A DNA stretch of 64,000 nucleotides from NCBI RefSeq assembly GCF_037893015.1, contig NC_133666.1:656854869-656918868 (forward strand), written 5' to 3'. Numbering within the stretch: the stretch's first letter is position 1; each line of letters starts with the position of its first letter. The position numbers and the translations under genes are program-made. The DNA is from Macrotis lagotis. Taxonomy: Eukaryota; Chordata; Mammalia; Peramelemorphia; Peramelidae. Below the pieces are notes generated by a model. That model had not been told where the DNA came from. It was given only the letters and a program-made list of their open reading frames with translations, and searched no databases. Below are positions 9,165 through 20,020 of this stretch, piece after piece.

Positions 9165-10640
9165 GTCCAGAGAGTAGGAAGGAAGTGTAGGAGGACCAGG
9201 AGGCTATGCCAGAGGCAATGTTTCAGGAGGAAAAGGAGTAGTCAGTAGGGTGTAGCCGAATGAGGGAGGTTGTAACAGGGACCAGGAAGGTGTAACAGAG
9301 TTAGAAGGGTGTAATTAGGTCATAGAGGCTGGGAGAGGAGCAGGAAAGTTGTGATAGGGCCAGGTTGGGACTTAACAACAGGGCTTAGAAAGGCTATAAC
9401 AAGATCAAAGAAGTTTCAGCAGAGTCAGGAAGCTGAATGAGTCAGAGAAGTTATAATAGGATCACAGAAGATAGAATATGGTTAGAGAGACTATAATGGG
9501 ATGAGAAGAGGTGTGTCAGGTTCAGCAAAAGTGTAATGGGGCTAGAGAGACTGTAATCGGGTCAGAGAGGGTGTATCATGTCAGAAAAGCTGTAACATGA
9601 TCAGAGAAGTTTTAGGAGGATTAGAAGGCTGTATCAGAGACAGAGAAGTTAGAACTGATTCAGAGAAGGTGAGAGAAAGTGTTAACAGGGTCAGAAAAGG
9701 TGTAACAGGGTTAGAAAGGGTGAAATGGGGTCGGAGAGGGTATAAAATGGATAACAGCATTAGAGAAAACTAATAGGGTCAGAGAAGGTGTAAAAGGTGT
9801 AATCGGGTCAGAGAGGGTGGATCAGTGTCAGAAAAGCTGTAACCTGATCAGAGAGGAGTCAGGAGCCTGGATCGGAGACAGGGAGGATATAACTGAGTCA
9901 GAGAAGGTGTATAAGGGTGAGAAAAGGCATAATAGACTCAGAAAAGATGTAATAGGATTAGAAAAGCTGTTACAGGGTCAGAGACATTGTCTCAAAGATA
10001 GAGAAAATTGTCACAGGATCAGAGAAGGTGTCTCAGGTTCAGGAAAGGTATGACAGAATCGGAGACAATGTAAAAGCTATAATAGGGTTAGAAAGATCTG
10101 GAATAGGGCCATGGGGGACTGTAATATGTCACAGAGGTGTAAAGGAATCAGAGAGGGTGAAATAGGTTCAGAGAGGTGTAAAAGGTTGGAGTCAGAGAGG
10201 GCTATATTATGGCCACAAAGGGGTAAAGGAGGCAGGGAAGATGTACCAGAATCAAAAAGACTGTATGAAAAACAGAAAGATTATTCCAGAACCAGAGAAG
10301 GCATATCAGGTTCAGAAAAGGTGTACTAGGGTCATAGAGGCTGTAAGAGGGTCAGGGACATTATATCAAATTTAGAAAAGCTGTAACATGATCAGAGACG
10401 TTCTAGGAACATCAGGAGGCTTATCAGAGACAGAGAGGTTATAACAGGGTCAGAGAAGGTGTAATCGATTCAAAAGGGGTACAACACAGCCAGAGAGGCT
10501 GTAAGAGGGTCAGAGAGACTATAACAGGGTCTGAAAAGGCTGTCAAAAAAGGTGTGACAGGGTCAATGAGGCTGTACCAAGATCAGTCTTGTATTAGTGT
10601 GGTCAGAGAAGATGGACCAAGGTCAGAAAGGCCATCTCTG
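9165..10640. repeat. Degenerate ~20-bp minisatellite with higher-order units
   Basis: The unit is close to GTAACAGGGTCAGAGAAGGT, repeated with many substitutions for about 1.45 kb, roughly 70 units. Related units also occur at about 8285-8380, before the SINEs at 8.6-9.0 kb. A longer block of about 110-120 bp recurs at 9555-9670, 9801-9909 and 10351-10460, recognisable by GAAAAGCTGTAAC then TGATCAGAGA and later CAGAGACAG. This shows multi-unit duplication. The unit length is not a multiple of three and stops occur, so it is not coding. The plus strand is strongly purine-biased. Confidence 0.9.
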
Positions 10641-10651
10641 TCTGACAACAC

Positions 10652-11137
10652 TTGGTGGCCTTCAGAGATCCAAGGCTGGATTTCTTAATATCTGGGCTCT
10701 GGGGAAAGGGGGAGAGACTGAATGGCCAATGGGGAGGTTCATACCCTCTAGCTAGGGCTGTTCAGTTATCAAGCAATGCTATCCCTGTTCTTATTAGAAC
10801 TTCACATCCCTCTTCCCCCATCCACATCCACAAACCTCCCTATATCCGGGGAGCTCTCCTCCCAGCAGTCTATTTTCTGGTGATGTCTAAAGTGGGGGCA
10901 TGGGCCCTGCTTGGAGTTCCTGGCTTGTCTCCTTCTGGGTCAATCAATGATCACCTCAGTTACCCTGGTCCTCTCCAGACCATGGAGCTGTTAGGTCCTT
11001 CTTCTTCTGGCTCTACTTCTGACTCTCTGGACTTTGCTACCATGATGCCTCAGCTGTATGCTTACCCTGGACCAGCCCTTTGGTCCTCTTTTCCCTTTGG
11101 TGAGTTCCTCCTGAAATCTCCATTTTTGAGGAAATGA
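10652..11137 (+). other. Longest open frame outside simple repeats; not recognised
   Basis: A 161-codon ATG frame follows the minisatellite. The predicted protein has no recognisable domain. It is rich in S, P, L and G, with a hydrophobic patch near residues 66-92. TTTGGTGAGTTCC at about 11096 resembles a 5' splice donor. Part of its DNA (10785-10838) is duplicated near 11670, which argues for ordinary genomic sequence. I treat it as chance unless transcripts show otherwise. Confidence 0.15.
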
Positions 11138-11154
11138 CCCAAACTAGACAAACT

Positions 11155-11285
11155 CTATCCCTACTCTGGACTTTGCATCTTCCCCTGTTAGAACGGAATC
11201 TCTTTGCAGGCAGGGCCTATCTTTTTTGTTAGTATTTGTAACCTCTGTACTTAACACAGTGCCTGGTAAATCGTGAGTGCTTGAT
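11155..11285 (+). repeat. L2 3' end
   Basis: GAACGGAATCTCTTTGCAGG, then CTTAACACAGTGCCTGGTAA and GTGAGTGCTTGATG. Confidence 0.65.
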
Positions 11286-11575
11286 GATGATGTTTGTCCT
11301 TCATTCTCAAACAAAATCAGGACATCAGGGAGGTGATGCCATGACAAGCAAGTGAATTAGATTTGAGTGAGGGGGTCCTGGGCTAAGTCACAAATCTCAC
11401 TTTCTCCTCTAGAGCTATCTAGGTCCAGTGGCCAGATATGAATCAGGACAACTGGAGATGCAAGGCAATCCTGTTTAAGTGACTTGCCCATGGTCACACA
11501 GCTAATAAGCGTAAAGTATCCGAGGTTGGATTTGAACTCAGGTTCTCCTGGCTGGTGCTCCATCCCAATGCTTAT
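11283..11575 (-). repeat. Type C SINE
   Basis: Reversed tail (GTTTGTCCTTCATTCTCAAA, GACATCAGGGAGGTGATGCC), a middle with CAGTGGCCAGATATGAATCA, then the reversed tRNA-like head (GACTTGCCCATGGTCACACA, TTTGAACTCAGG). Confidence 0.85.
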
Positions 11576-11806
11576 AAACTGGTTGTAGAGCAAGTGATGG
11601 CTTTGGCAGAAATGTGGAAGATACTTGAGAATCTGTTAGTGGGATCCTCCTATTTCACCCCCTCCCCTTCTTGTTCTTATTAGACCTTTACATCCCTCTT
11701 CCCTCATCCATATACAACAAACCTCTTCTAAGATACTGCCCTTCTCATCCATCTATCCCTTTCTTCATTCAATAAACATTTTATTTAAAAGCTATTTCCC
11801 AAGATT

Positions 11807-11809
<3 letters not shown>

Positions 11810-11870
<61 letters not shown>
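11810..11870. repeat. (AT)n microsatellite
   Basis: About 30 perfect AT units, cruciform-prone and probably length-polymorphic. Confidence 0.97.
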
Positions 11871-11871
<1 letters not shown>

Positions 11872-11872
<1 letters not shown>

Positions 11873-12560
11873 TTGTGTAAGAGGGGACCAGGATTAGACA
11901 TACCACAGTTTAATAAGGCAAGGTCCCTACTTTCAGGGAGGTCATAGTTTGGGGGAGATAGCACAGGCACAGGTAAAGGAAATGAGAAAGAACATGGGTG
12001 GATGGCCTTGGCAGGAAGGACTATCCCTCCCTCTTACTCCCTCCCCCTCTTCCCATCCTCCTTCCTCAAGGTCATGGTCCAATTAGTTTTCTTGACAGGA
12101 AGAGGCTGCTGCCTCCAGAAGGCCTCTGGGAGCCCACCATTCCCTTCCCCTCCCCCCTGCCAGACTGGAACAGGATGGAGAAATCTTGCATCTTTAAAAT
12201 GAAAATATCACATCCCCACAGCAGTTGGGGGTGGGTGGAAGTAGGGGTAGGGGGCAGGAGATGGAAGAGGCAGGGTTGGAATTCTGGTTGCCAGGGAAAC
12301 AGCAGCTTAGACCAATGAGGAAATCTGCCAGACTCAGCGGGTGGGACCAGAAGTAGGCATCAGCAGAGCCAGGGAAAGGGAGGGCTGGGTGTGACAGGGA
12401 CAAGGACAGAGAAGGAGCAGAGAAGGAAGAGAGGAAGACCATGCCCCCTGCCTCCCTCCTACTGACATCTGCTCCCGAGGTTTTAACTTTCTCCTCTTTA
12501 CAGATAGACGGTGTCCAAAGCAACTTCTCAGTGATTAGAGAGATAGAGATAGAAGATACC
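11872..12560. other. Unique sequence, candidate regulatory block
   Basis: No repeat seen. It holds G-rich runs (12226-12270) and, at 12287-12316, an X-box-like site next to a CCAAT box. No gene start is recognised nearby. Confidence 0.35.
12287..12316 (+). promoter_or_regulatory. RFX X-box-like palindrome plus CCAAT box
   Basis: GTTGCCAGGGAAAC at 12287-12300 matches 12 of 14 bases of the palindromic X-box GTTGCCATGGCAAC. CCAAT follows at 12312-12316. This pairing is found in promoters of RFX/NF-Y targets such as ciliary genes and MHC class II. Function here is inference. Confidence 0.3.
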
Positions 12561-12596
12561 TAGAGGCCTCTTGGAATAATAGGGAAGGGGGCATTT

Positions 12597-13470
12597 CTTT
12601 AAAGCTTGCAAAACACATTCCCTCATTTGAGCCTCATAGTGGACCTGGGAGGGAGATGCTTATATCACAGATGAGCAAACTGAGGCTGAGACAGAGGCTA
12701 AGATATTATTTTTAGCTACCTTTTAGGTACCACTATGTGCCATCATTTTACAATTAATACTTGATTTAATTCTCACCACAACCTTGGTGCTGTTATTGTA
12801 GATAATGAAACTGAGGGTGAGAGCATCTTCATACTACTATTATTCTTATTATCGTCTACAATTTATATGGCATCTATTATGTTTCAGGTTAAGCAGTTCA
12901 GATGTATCGCATTTGATTCCCACAGCATCCCTGGGAGGTAGCTGCTATCGCTATCCATGTTTTACAGATGAGGAAACTGAGGCAAACAGAGACAAAACAG
13001 AAGTGACTTGCCCCAGACCACACGGCTAGTATGTGCCTGAGGCAGGATTTGAACTCAGACCATTCTTGACTTTGAGCAGCTAGGTGGTTCGGTGGCTAGA
13101 GTATCACTCCTAGAGTCCAGAGCATCTGAGTTCCAAACAGACCTCAGACACTTATTAGCTGTGTGACCTTGGGCAAGTCACTTCATCCTGCTTGCCTCAG
13201 CTTCCTTAAATGTAAAATGAATGGATGAAGGAAATGTCAAACCACTCCAGTATCTATGCCAAAGAAAATCCCAAATGGGGTCATGGACCTGACTGAAGTG
13301 ATTCAGACTCTATGCTTTATCCGCTGTACCACCTTGTTGCCACCAAGTCCAATCCCCTCATTCTATAGAAGAGTGTGACAGGAACAAGGACAAACAGAGA
13401 TGAAGTGACTTACCCTGGGACACCCAGTTAATATGAGTCTGAGGCAGGATTAGATCGCAGGCCATGCTGA
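12597..13470 (-). repeat. Row of MIR/CORE-SINE copies
   Basis: Three or four reversed copies lie in a row. The reversed CORE motif recurs, for example CACAGATGAGCAAACTGAGG at about 12667 and TTTACAGATGAGGAAACTGA at about 12961, followed by TTTGAACTCAGACC-type boxes. A type B SINE interrupts the third copy. Confidence 0.65.
13072..13310 (+). repeat. Type B SINE inserted in a MIR copy
   Basis: GAGCAGCTAGGTGGTTCGGT head, decayed CORE, AGTATCTATGCCAAAGAAAA and AAATGGGGTCATGGACCTGA. MIR sequence resumes at TCTATGCTTTATCCGCTGTA. Confidence 0.8.
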
Positions 13471-13549
13471 GTTTTAGTGAAGTTAAGTCTCTAACTTAAG
13501 GTCATATAAGTTGTTAAATATTAAATATCAGAGTCAAGATGCAAGGTAG

Positions 13550-13700
13550 TGTGACTCAAGACATAATAGTGAAGGACTTAGAGTTGGGGGAAGACCTGAG
13601 TTCAAGTCCTGCCTCAAGGCACTTACTAGGTGTTTGATTCTGGGTTATCCCTAAATTGGGCTGTTGGATTCGATGGGCCTGAGATCTCTTCTAGCCCCAG
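13550..13700 (+). repeat. CORE-SINE (WALLSI/Ther-like)
   Basis: GACCTGAGTTCAAGTCCTGC, a short middle, and a GGCTGTTGGATTCGATGGGC-type end. It differs from the type B tail. Confidence 0.5.
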
Positions 13701-15475
13701 ATCCCTTCCTCAGGGATAAGAGGCTTGGCACTCCAACAATCTGAAAGATCTGCATAAAACTTTTTGGCCCTCCATTTGTAACATAGAAGTCTGAATCATT
13801 TCTTTTTTTCCTCTTATGGGGGTGTTTATAGTATCTTATAAAATTTGAATTAATTATTTGGTCATAGGCTTTGTGTTATCTGCTGGCCTTTCTTTGTTGT
13901 CCTTTGGCTACCACAAAATTTCCTAAAGTTCCCATTTAATTTCTTGTGCTGACTCATGATACATTGAAAACTTGATGGAGAAAGTCACAATGTGGAGGGA
14001 TTAACTGTATTTTTTCTTTTCTTTTATTTAGTATTTTATTTTCCTCCAGTTATATGTAAAATTTTCTAACATTCATTTTTAAATCTTTGAGTTTCAAATT
14101 CTCTCCCTCCCTCCCCACTTACCCTCATTGAGAAGGTAAACACTTCAATATAGGGTGGTCATGCAAAATATTTCCATATTAGTCAAGCTGTTAAAGAAAG
14201 TGTCGGTCAAAAACCCTTATGGAAAATGAAGAAAGTAAAAAAAAAATTATGCTTCAATCTGCATTAAGACACTATCAGTTCATTCACTGGAGATGGATAG
14301 CATTTTTCATCATAAGTCTTTCAGAGTTGACTTGGATCATTGTATTGCTGAAAATAGCTAAACTATTCACAGCTGATCCTTTTATAATATTGCTAGGACT
14401 TTGTACACAGCACATTTCACTTGCATCAGTTCATGTCTTTCCAGGTTTTTCTGAGAGCATCTTGCTCATCATTTATTATTGACAATAATATTTCATCATA
14501 ATCAAATACCACAATTTGTTCAGCCATTCCCCAAATGATGGCATTCCCTTAATTTCCAATTCTTTGCCATCAGAAAAGAGTTGCTATAAATATTTTGTAC
14601 ATATTTTAAAAAATCTCTTTTGGTCTATTTTGAGACCTAGAACTAGTATTTCTAAGTCAAAGGTTAGGCATGCCTTTTGGGCATAGTTCCAAATTGTTCT
14701 AGAGAATGAATCAGTTTATAACTCCATCAACAGTGAATTAATGCATCATTTTTTTTCACATCCTCTCTAACATATGTCATTTTCTTTTTCTGTCCTATGA
14801 GCCCATCTAAATGTATGAGGAAGTATCTCATAATTCTTTTAATTTGCAATTCTCCAATCAATTAGGGAGTGAGAGTAGTTTTTAAATATGGCTATAAATG
14901 GTTTGATTTATTCATTTGAAAACCATTCATATCTTTTGCTCATTTATCAATTGGAGAATGATTCTTATTTTTATAAATTTGACTCAGTTTTCTATGTGAA
15001 GTGAGGTCTTCAAATTTTGTTTCAAAATTTTTTTCACAGTTACAATTACTAATTGTATTTCCCTCAATCCTGATTCTGTTCTCCCCCATTTATTCTATTC
15101 TCTCTCCTTTCATCCTGTCCCTCCTCAAACGTGTTTGCTTCTGACTGCTCTTCCCCCAATCTGTTCTCTCTTCAGTCACCACCCTGCCATTGCCTTCTCT
15201 TAGCTCCTTCTCTCATTTTCCTTTAGGATAAAATAGGTTTCTATACCCAGTTAAATGGGTACATTATTCCTCTTCAAGTCAGTTCTGATGATAATAAAGT
15301 TCACTCAATGCCCTTTATTTCCCTCCTCTTCTGCTCCACTGTAAAATCTTTTTCTTGCCTCTTTTATCTGAGATAATTTACCTCATTCTACCTCTTCCTT
15401 TTTCTTTCTCATCCCTTAATTTTATTTTTAGATATAATCCCTTCATATTCAACCTTTACCTTTGCCCTCTGACTG

Positions 15476-15601
15476 TATATGTATATGTACATATACAGTA
15501 TACATATACTGTATATATACATATACAGTATATATACATATACAGTATACATATACTATATATATACATATACAGTATACATATATATGTATACACACAC
15601 G

Positions 15602-15644
<43 letters not shown>

Positions 15645-15645
15645 T
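15476..15645. repeat. TATACA/TA-rich microsatellite inside the HAL1
   Basis: Imperfect GTATATACATATACA units merge into pure TA. The open frames here are simple-sequence artefacts. Confidence 0.9.
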
Positions 15646-16574
15646 CCTTTTAGTCTATCCTAATAATGAGAGAGTTCTTATGAGTTACTAGTTTCATTTT
15701 TCCATGTAGGAATGTAAAGTCCCTTATAAAGGGATTTTATTAAGTCCCTTACAATTTCTTTTTCTTGTTTTATCTTTTTATGCTTCTCTTGAGTCTCATA
15801 TTTGAAACTCAGATTTTCTATTCATCTCTGGTCTTTGTATCACGAATGCTTGGAAATCCTCTATTTCATTGAAAATCCATCTTTTTCCACTGAAGGATTA
15901 TACTCAGTTTTTCTGGGAAGTTAATTTTTGGCTGTAATCCTAGCTCCTTTGTCATCTGGAATGTCATACTTCAAACCCTCCATTCCTTTAATGTAAAAGC
16001 TTCTAAGTCTTGTGCTATCCTGACTGTAATTGAACAGTTTCTTCCTGGCTGCTACAACATTTTCTCTTTTACCTGGGGGCTCTAGAATTTGGCTATAATA
16101 ATCCTGGGAGTTTTCATTTTGGTATTTCTTTCAGGAGATGATTGGTGGATTCTTTCAATTTCTATTTTACCCTCTGATTCTAAAATATAAGGTCAATTTT
16201 CATTGATAATTTCTTGAAAGATGATGTCTAGGCTCTTTTTTTCTTGATCATGACTTCCAGGTAATCCAATCATTTTTAAATTATCTCTTCTGGATCAATT
16301 TTCCAGGTTAATTGGTTTTCCACTGAGATACTTCACATTGTCTTCTATCTTTTATACTTTTGGTATGTTTTATTGTTTCTTGATTTCTTATAAAGTCATT
16401 AGCTTCCATTGTCTTGATTCTAATTTTTAAGGAATTATTTTCTACAGTGAACTTTTGTACCTCCTTTTCTATTTGGTCAATTCTATTTTTTTAAAGTTTT
16501 ATTTCCCTTCAGTGAAATTTTTTTCCTTCTTTTACCATTTGATCTAGTCTATCTTTAAGGTGTTATTTCTTCAA

Positions 16575-16575
<1 letters not shown>

Positions 16576-16626
<51 letters not shown>
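16576..16626. repeat. (TG)n inside HAL1 ORF1 region
   Basis: About 25 TG units interrupt the coiled-coil part of the ORF1 remnant. Confidence 0.95.
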
Positions 16627-16630
<4 letters not shown>

Positions 16631-17699
16631 CTCCTTTACTAAAGCTGTTGAATTATTTTTCATGATTTTCTTGCATCACTCTCATTTCTCTTCCTAATTT
16701 TTTCCTCTATCTCTCTTACTTGAATTTAAAAATCCTTACTGTGGTCTTGTGTGGCCTGGGACCAATTTTTATTTTTTCTTGAGGCTTTGAAGTTTCAATT
16801 TTTTTGAACTTTTTGAAATTGAAGTTTCAATGTCATTATCTTCTTCTGAGGGTATGTTGCTCTTCTTTGTCACTATAGTGAGTTTCTATGGTCAGATTTT
16901 TTTTCCTCATTTTTTTTTTGCTCATCTCCCCAGCCTAGTATTTTACTTATAACTCTTTGTCAAAGTGGGGCTCTGTTTCCAGGGTGGAAGACTTACTATC
17001 TCAAGTTGTGGGGTTTTGTGCAGATGTTTTCAGAGATATTTTAGGGACCTGTAAGTTTTCAGTTTTTTTAAGATGTAATGATCTAAAGAAAAGTGTGTTT
17101 ACTATCTTTCTGACCTATGTTCCTGCAGGTGAGTTGCACAAACACTCTTTTCTGTCTTGGAACTATGCTCTACTGCAGCAGCAAGCTCTGGCATGCTAAT
17201 CCCCCATCCTGGGATTGCCAGATCTGAGTTTAGGTAAAGCATTTAGAGTCCTGGCTTGGTGTAGCAAAGAGATCCCAATCATCTTCTGATCAGTTGTTCA
17301 ACCCACTTACCATCTATGGGCTGAGACCTTTAGAAGCAGCAGTTGCTGCTTCTGATTCAGTGGCTCCCAAGACCTACTCTTGGTTTGTTGGGTCTAGGTC
17401 TGCCAATACTGGACTGTTCTCCACTCTCATACCAGTTTGACAGACCTTTCCTACTGATCTTATCAAATGTCTTGGGCTGGAAAGTAATGTCCCCCCCATC
17501 CTTTTGTGGGTTCTGTTGTTCCAGGAATTGTTTTATGGCATAATTTAAAGGTCTGCAGAGAAGTTTGGGGAGACCGCAGGTGAGTTGCTACATCTTGGCT
17601 CAGCATCTGATAACTGTGTTTCAAGATGGTCCTCGGCTGGCTCATTCTCTTGACTTTTTCACCTCCCTTCTCCCCTTCCCCTTTCCAGTTCCCTTTTAT

Positions 17700-17815
17700 A
17701 TGTTGTCTCTCCTCAGAATGTAAATCCCTTGAAGGTAGGTGCAATCTTGATGATTGTTTTAATGTATATCTGAGCACTTAGCACATGGTGAGGTGCTTAA
17801 TGCATGTCTGTCTGT
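17700..17815 (+). repeat. L2 3' end
   Basis: CAGAATGTAAATCCCTTGAA, GAGCACTTAGCACATGG and TGCTTAATGCATG follow L2 order. Confidence 0.65.
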
Positions 17816-17984
17816 CTATTGCCTGGGGACTACTGGCCATAGAACCAAGCCCTCTCCTTGCCTCCTTGTGACCCAGGGACACTAGTCTTACTGCCTTGTC
17901 CTTTTGCTTGTCTATTGAACCACAAGAATCAGCATATATAAAGCAGTGATGCTTAGTTCTTAATAATCCCCCATTAATAACCCC

Positions 17985-18250
17985 CCCCCCCCAGTAACAA
18001 TACTGCATTAAGTGCAGGGGATACAAAGATAAAAACAGAACAATCTCTGCCCTCAGGGAGCTTGCATTTGCTGGAAGGAGCAGACAACATATTTACAGAG
18101 AAGTAAATTCAAAACATTTTCAGAGTTTAATACAAAGTAATTTTTTTTTTTGGCAGGGGGAAAGATGTGTACTAACAACCAAGGGGTTCGGGAAAAGCCT
18201 CCTTGGAGTTAGGAAATACTTGAGCTAAATCTTGAAGGATGAGAGGGATT
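17985..18250 (-). repeat. L2 fragment
   Basis: Reversed 3' end GGGATACAAAGATAAAAACA then TGCCCTCAGGGAGCTTGCAT. It extends upstream in L2 to AATCTTGAAGGATGAGAGGG. Confidence 0.65.
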
Positions 18251-18264
18251 CTAAGCAGGTAGTA

Positions 18265-18460
18265 TAGTACTCTGAGTCTTCTTGACTCAGCTTCAAATTC
18301 AGCCTCAGACACTTTCTAACTGGGCAAATCACTTCCTCCTGTTTGCCTCAGTTTCCTCATCTGTAAAAATGGGCTGTAGAAGGAAATGACAAACCTCTCT
18401 AGTATCTTTGTCAAGAAAGTCTCAAATGGTTGAACATGAATAAACACCAACAATGGGGGT
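18265..18460 (+). repeat. Type B SINE, 5' truncated
   Basis: CTCAGTTTCCTCATCTGTAA, AGTATCTTTGTCAAGAAAGT, then a shortened RTE-like tail ending AACACCAACAATGG. Confidence 0.7.
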
Positions 18461-18529
18461 TCTAAGAAGCAGAGGTGAAGATTGAGGACATTCTAGGTAG
18501 GAGCCTGTAAAACTTGAAGAAGCAGGAGA

Positions 18530-18720
18530 TGGAATGTTGAGTTTACCTGGATTTAGGCCTGAAAGAGTACATTGGAAATCAGAGGACTTGGGTTCAAATC
18601 TTGCCTGTGTCACTCCTTGTAGTTCCTTGGATAAATCACTGAATGTTTCTTGGCTTCAATTTTCTCATCAGTCAAATGAAGGGGTTGGGTTGAATGATCC
18701 TATGGTCATTGTTATTTAAC
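18530..18720 (+). repeat. CORE-SINE (Ther2/WALLSI-like)
   Basis: GACTTGGGTTCAAATCTTGC, TTTTCTCATCAGTCAAATGA, then GGGTTGGGTTGAATGATCCT. A partial second copy may follow to about 18890. Confidence 0.6.
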
Positions 18721-18894
18721 TTTCCTGGTCCTTCAAAACAAGAGGGTTGAAATGGGTAGCCTTTAAGGGCCCTCCTAGTTCTAAACCAATGACCTTCATG
18801 ACTGTCACTTAATCTCCTATAATCTCAGCTTCCTCATCTATGATAGAGACAGGCTAGATATTCTTTAAAGACTGATCCTCTGGTTTTTTCCAAG

Positions 18895-19420
18895 GGCCAG
18901 CAAACAAAGGAGTTTATCTTATATCCTAAAGTCAATCCTTCCTGTCCAGGGTGAATTTCTTTCTCCAGAGGTCTTATCCCTGACCTGCCTTGGTGCGCCC
19001 GACAATGGTCTTAGGCATCTCCACTCAAAATCCGCTGCCCAAGAGGAGGAAGAGAAAAATCTATCTCATCTTTTCAAGAGGGCTTAAAAACATCTTAGGA
19101 AAATCTTATCAGTTGGGATAAGATCCCTTTGTCAGAAACACAATGCAGTTTGTCTCTCTGGCCCCACAAATGCTTTTGATAGCTTTCCTTTGATAGTTAT
19201 TTTTTCCATTTCTCTTTGATTCTCCCCCTCACTCACCCCCTTCTCTTTCATCACCATTGCCTATAAATCCTTCCCCTGGTAGAGATTAGAGCAGGAATGA
19301 GTGATAGATGCTGTCAGTAAGGGGAGCTAATTTTACCCCTGATAATGGCTGGCTGATTTATAGAGACTTTGCAGAGCCGAAGCAGATAGATACTAAGGGC
19401 TGGTTGGCCCGTTTGATCAC
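18895..19420. other. Unique sequence
   Basis: No repeat or gene recognised. GATAAGATC and CTTATCAG GATA-type sites occur between 19105 and 19125, without further support for function. Confidence 0.35.
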
Positions 19421-19424
19421 CTAC

Positions 19425-20020
19425 ACTGGAGTGTTGGGCCAAAGGACCTACATGAGCTAATTCAGGCCAAAGAACCTTATAGGAATGGACCAGACCCATG
19501 TGTGAGGATGATCAAGGTCAGGGTGTCATATGGAGAAGGAGAGAAACAAGCATGAGTGAGGAGTGGATAGGGAATGGGGTTGGGGAAACCAGGCTGGGGA
19601 AACCATTCAGAAGTGCGCTAAGGTGGGAGACTGTATAGGTGGACCAAACCAGAGCCTGCTTGTGGATCTATCTGGCAAGGGGACTGCATGGGAATGGACC
19701 AGGGCAGGAAACTGCATGTGTGTAGACCAGATGAGGGATACTGCTGGGATGGATTAGGCTGGAGGATGACGTGAGGATATATCAAGGTTGCAGAACTTGC
19801 AGGGATGCACCAGGCCACGGACCACATGGGACGCATCTGACTCGTGCAATCCACGGACAGGCAGTTGTGTGGATAAGGGTAGGCCAGGCCAGGGAACCAC
19901 AATGGGAAGGATCAGACTAGATGATTCTAAAGGGATAGATTAGATTTGGGAACCATATGGGGAGGGATGCAGGAGCCCAAGGGATTACATGAGGATGGAT
20001 TAGGGAACCAAGTTGGATTT
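19425..20020. repeat. Highly decayed ~27-31-bp minisatellite
   Basis: Units resemble GGATGGACCAGGCCAGGGAA followed by CCACATGGG and are repeated about 20 times with strong divergence. Clear units begin near 19487, 19690, 19747, 19800, 19881 and 19962. It has no stable reading frame. Confidence 0.7.

Larger units (their letters stand above)
14013..17610 (-). mobile_element. Half-L1 (HAL1-type) LINE, both ends intact, with TSD
   Basis: Read on the minus strand, 17610 to about 16925 is an L1 5' UTR beginning GAGCCAAGATG. About 16920 to 15780 is a decayed ORF1: a lysine/glutamate-rich coiled-coil region, then RRM and C-terminal blocks translating to stretches like IEIERIHQSSPERNT, KTPRIIIAKF and VKEKMLQ, collinear with L1 ORF1p. 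About 0.7 kb of linker follows. Then only the last part of ORF2 and the 3' UTR remain (15060 to 14030). The reverse transcriptase and nearly all of ORF2 are absent. TAACTGTATTT at 14002-14012 and TAACTGTGTTT at 17611-17621 form an 11-bp TSD with one mismatch, so this 3.6-kb form seems to have inserted as such. ORF1 carries many stops. Two microsatellites have grown inside it. Confidence 0.8.

Noticed and set aside
9817-10329. Open frames rich in E, R, G and K inside the minisatellite
   Set aside because: The 20-bp unit shifts frame at every repeat and stops are common, so no periodic protein is encoded.
15355-15691. Overlapping Y/I-rich frames
   Set aside because: Products of the TATACA/TA microsatellite in a dead HAL1.
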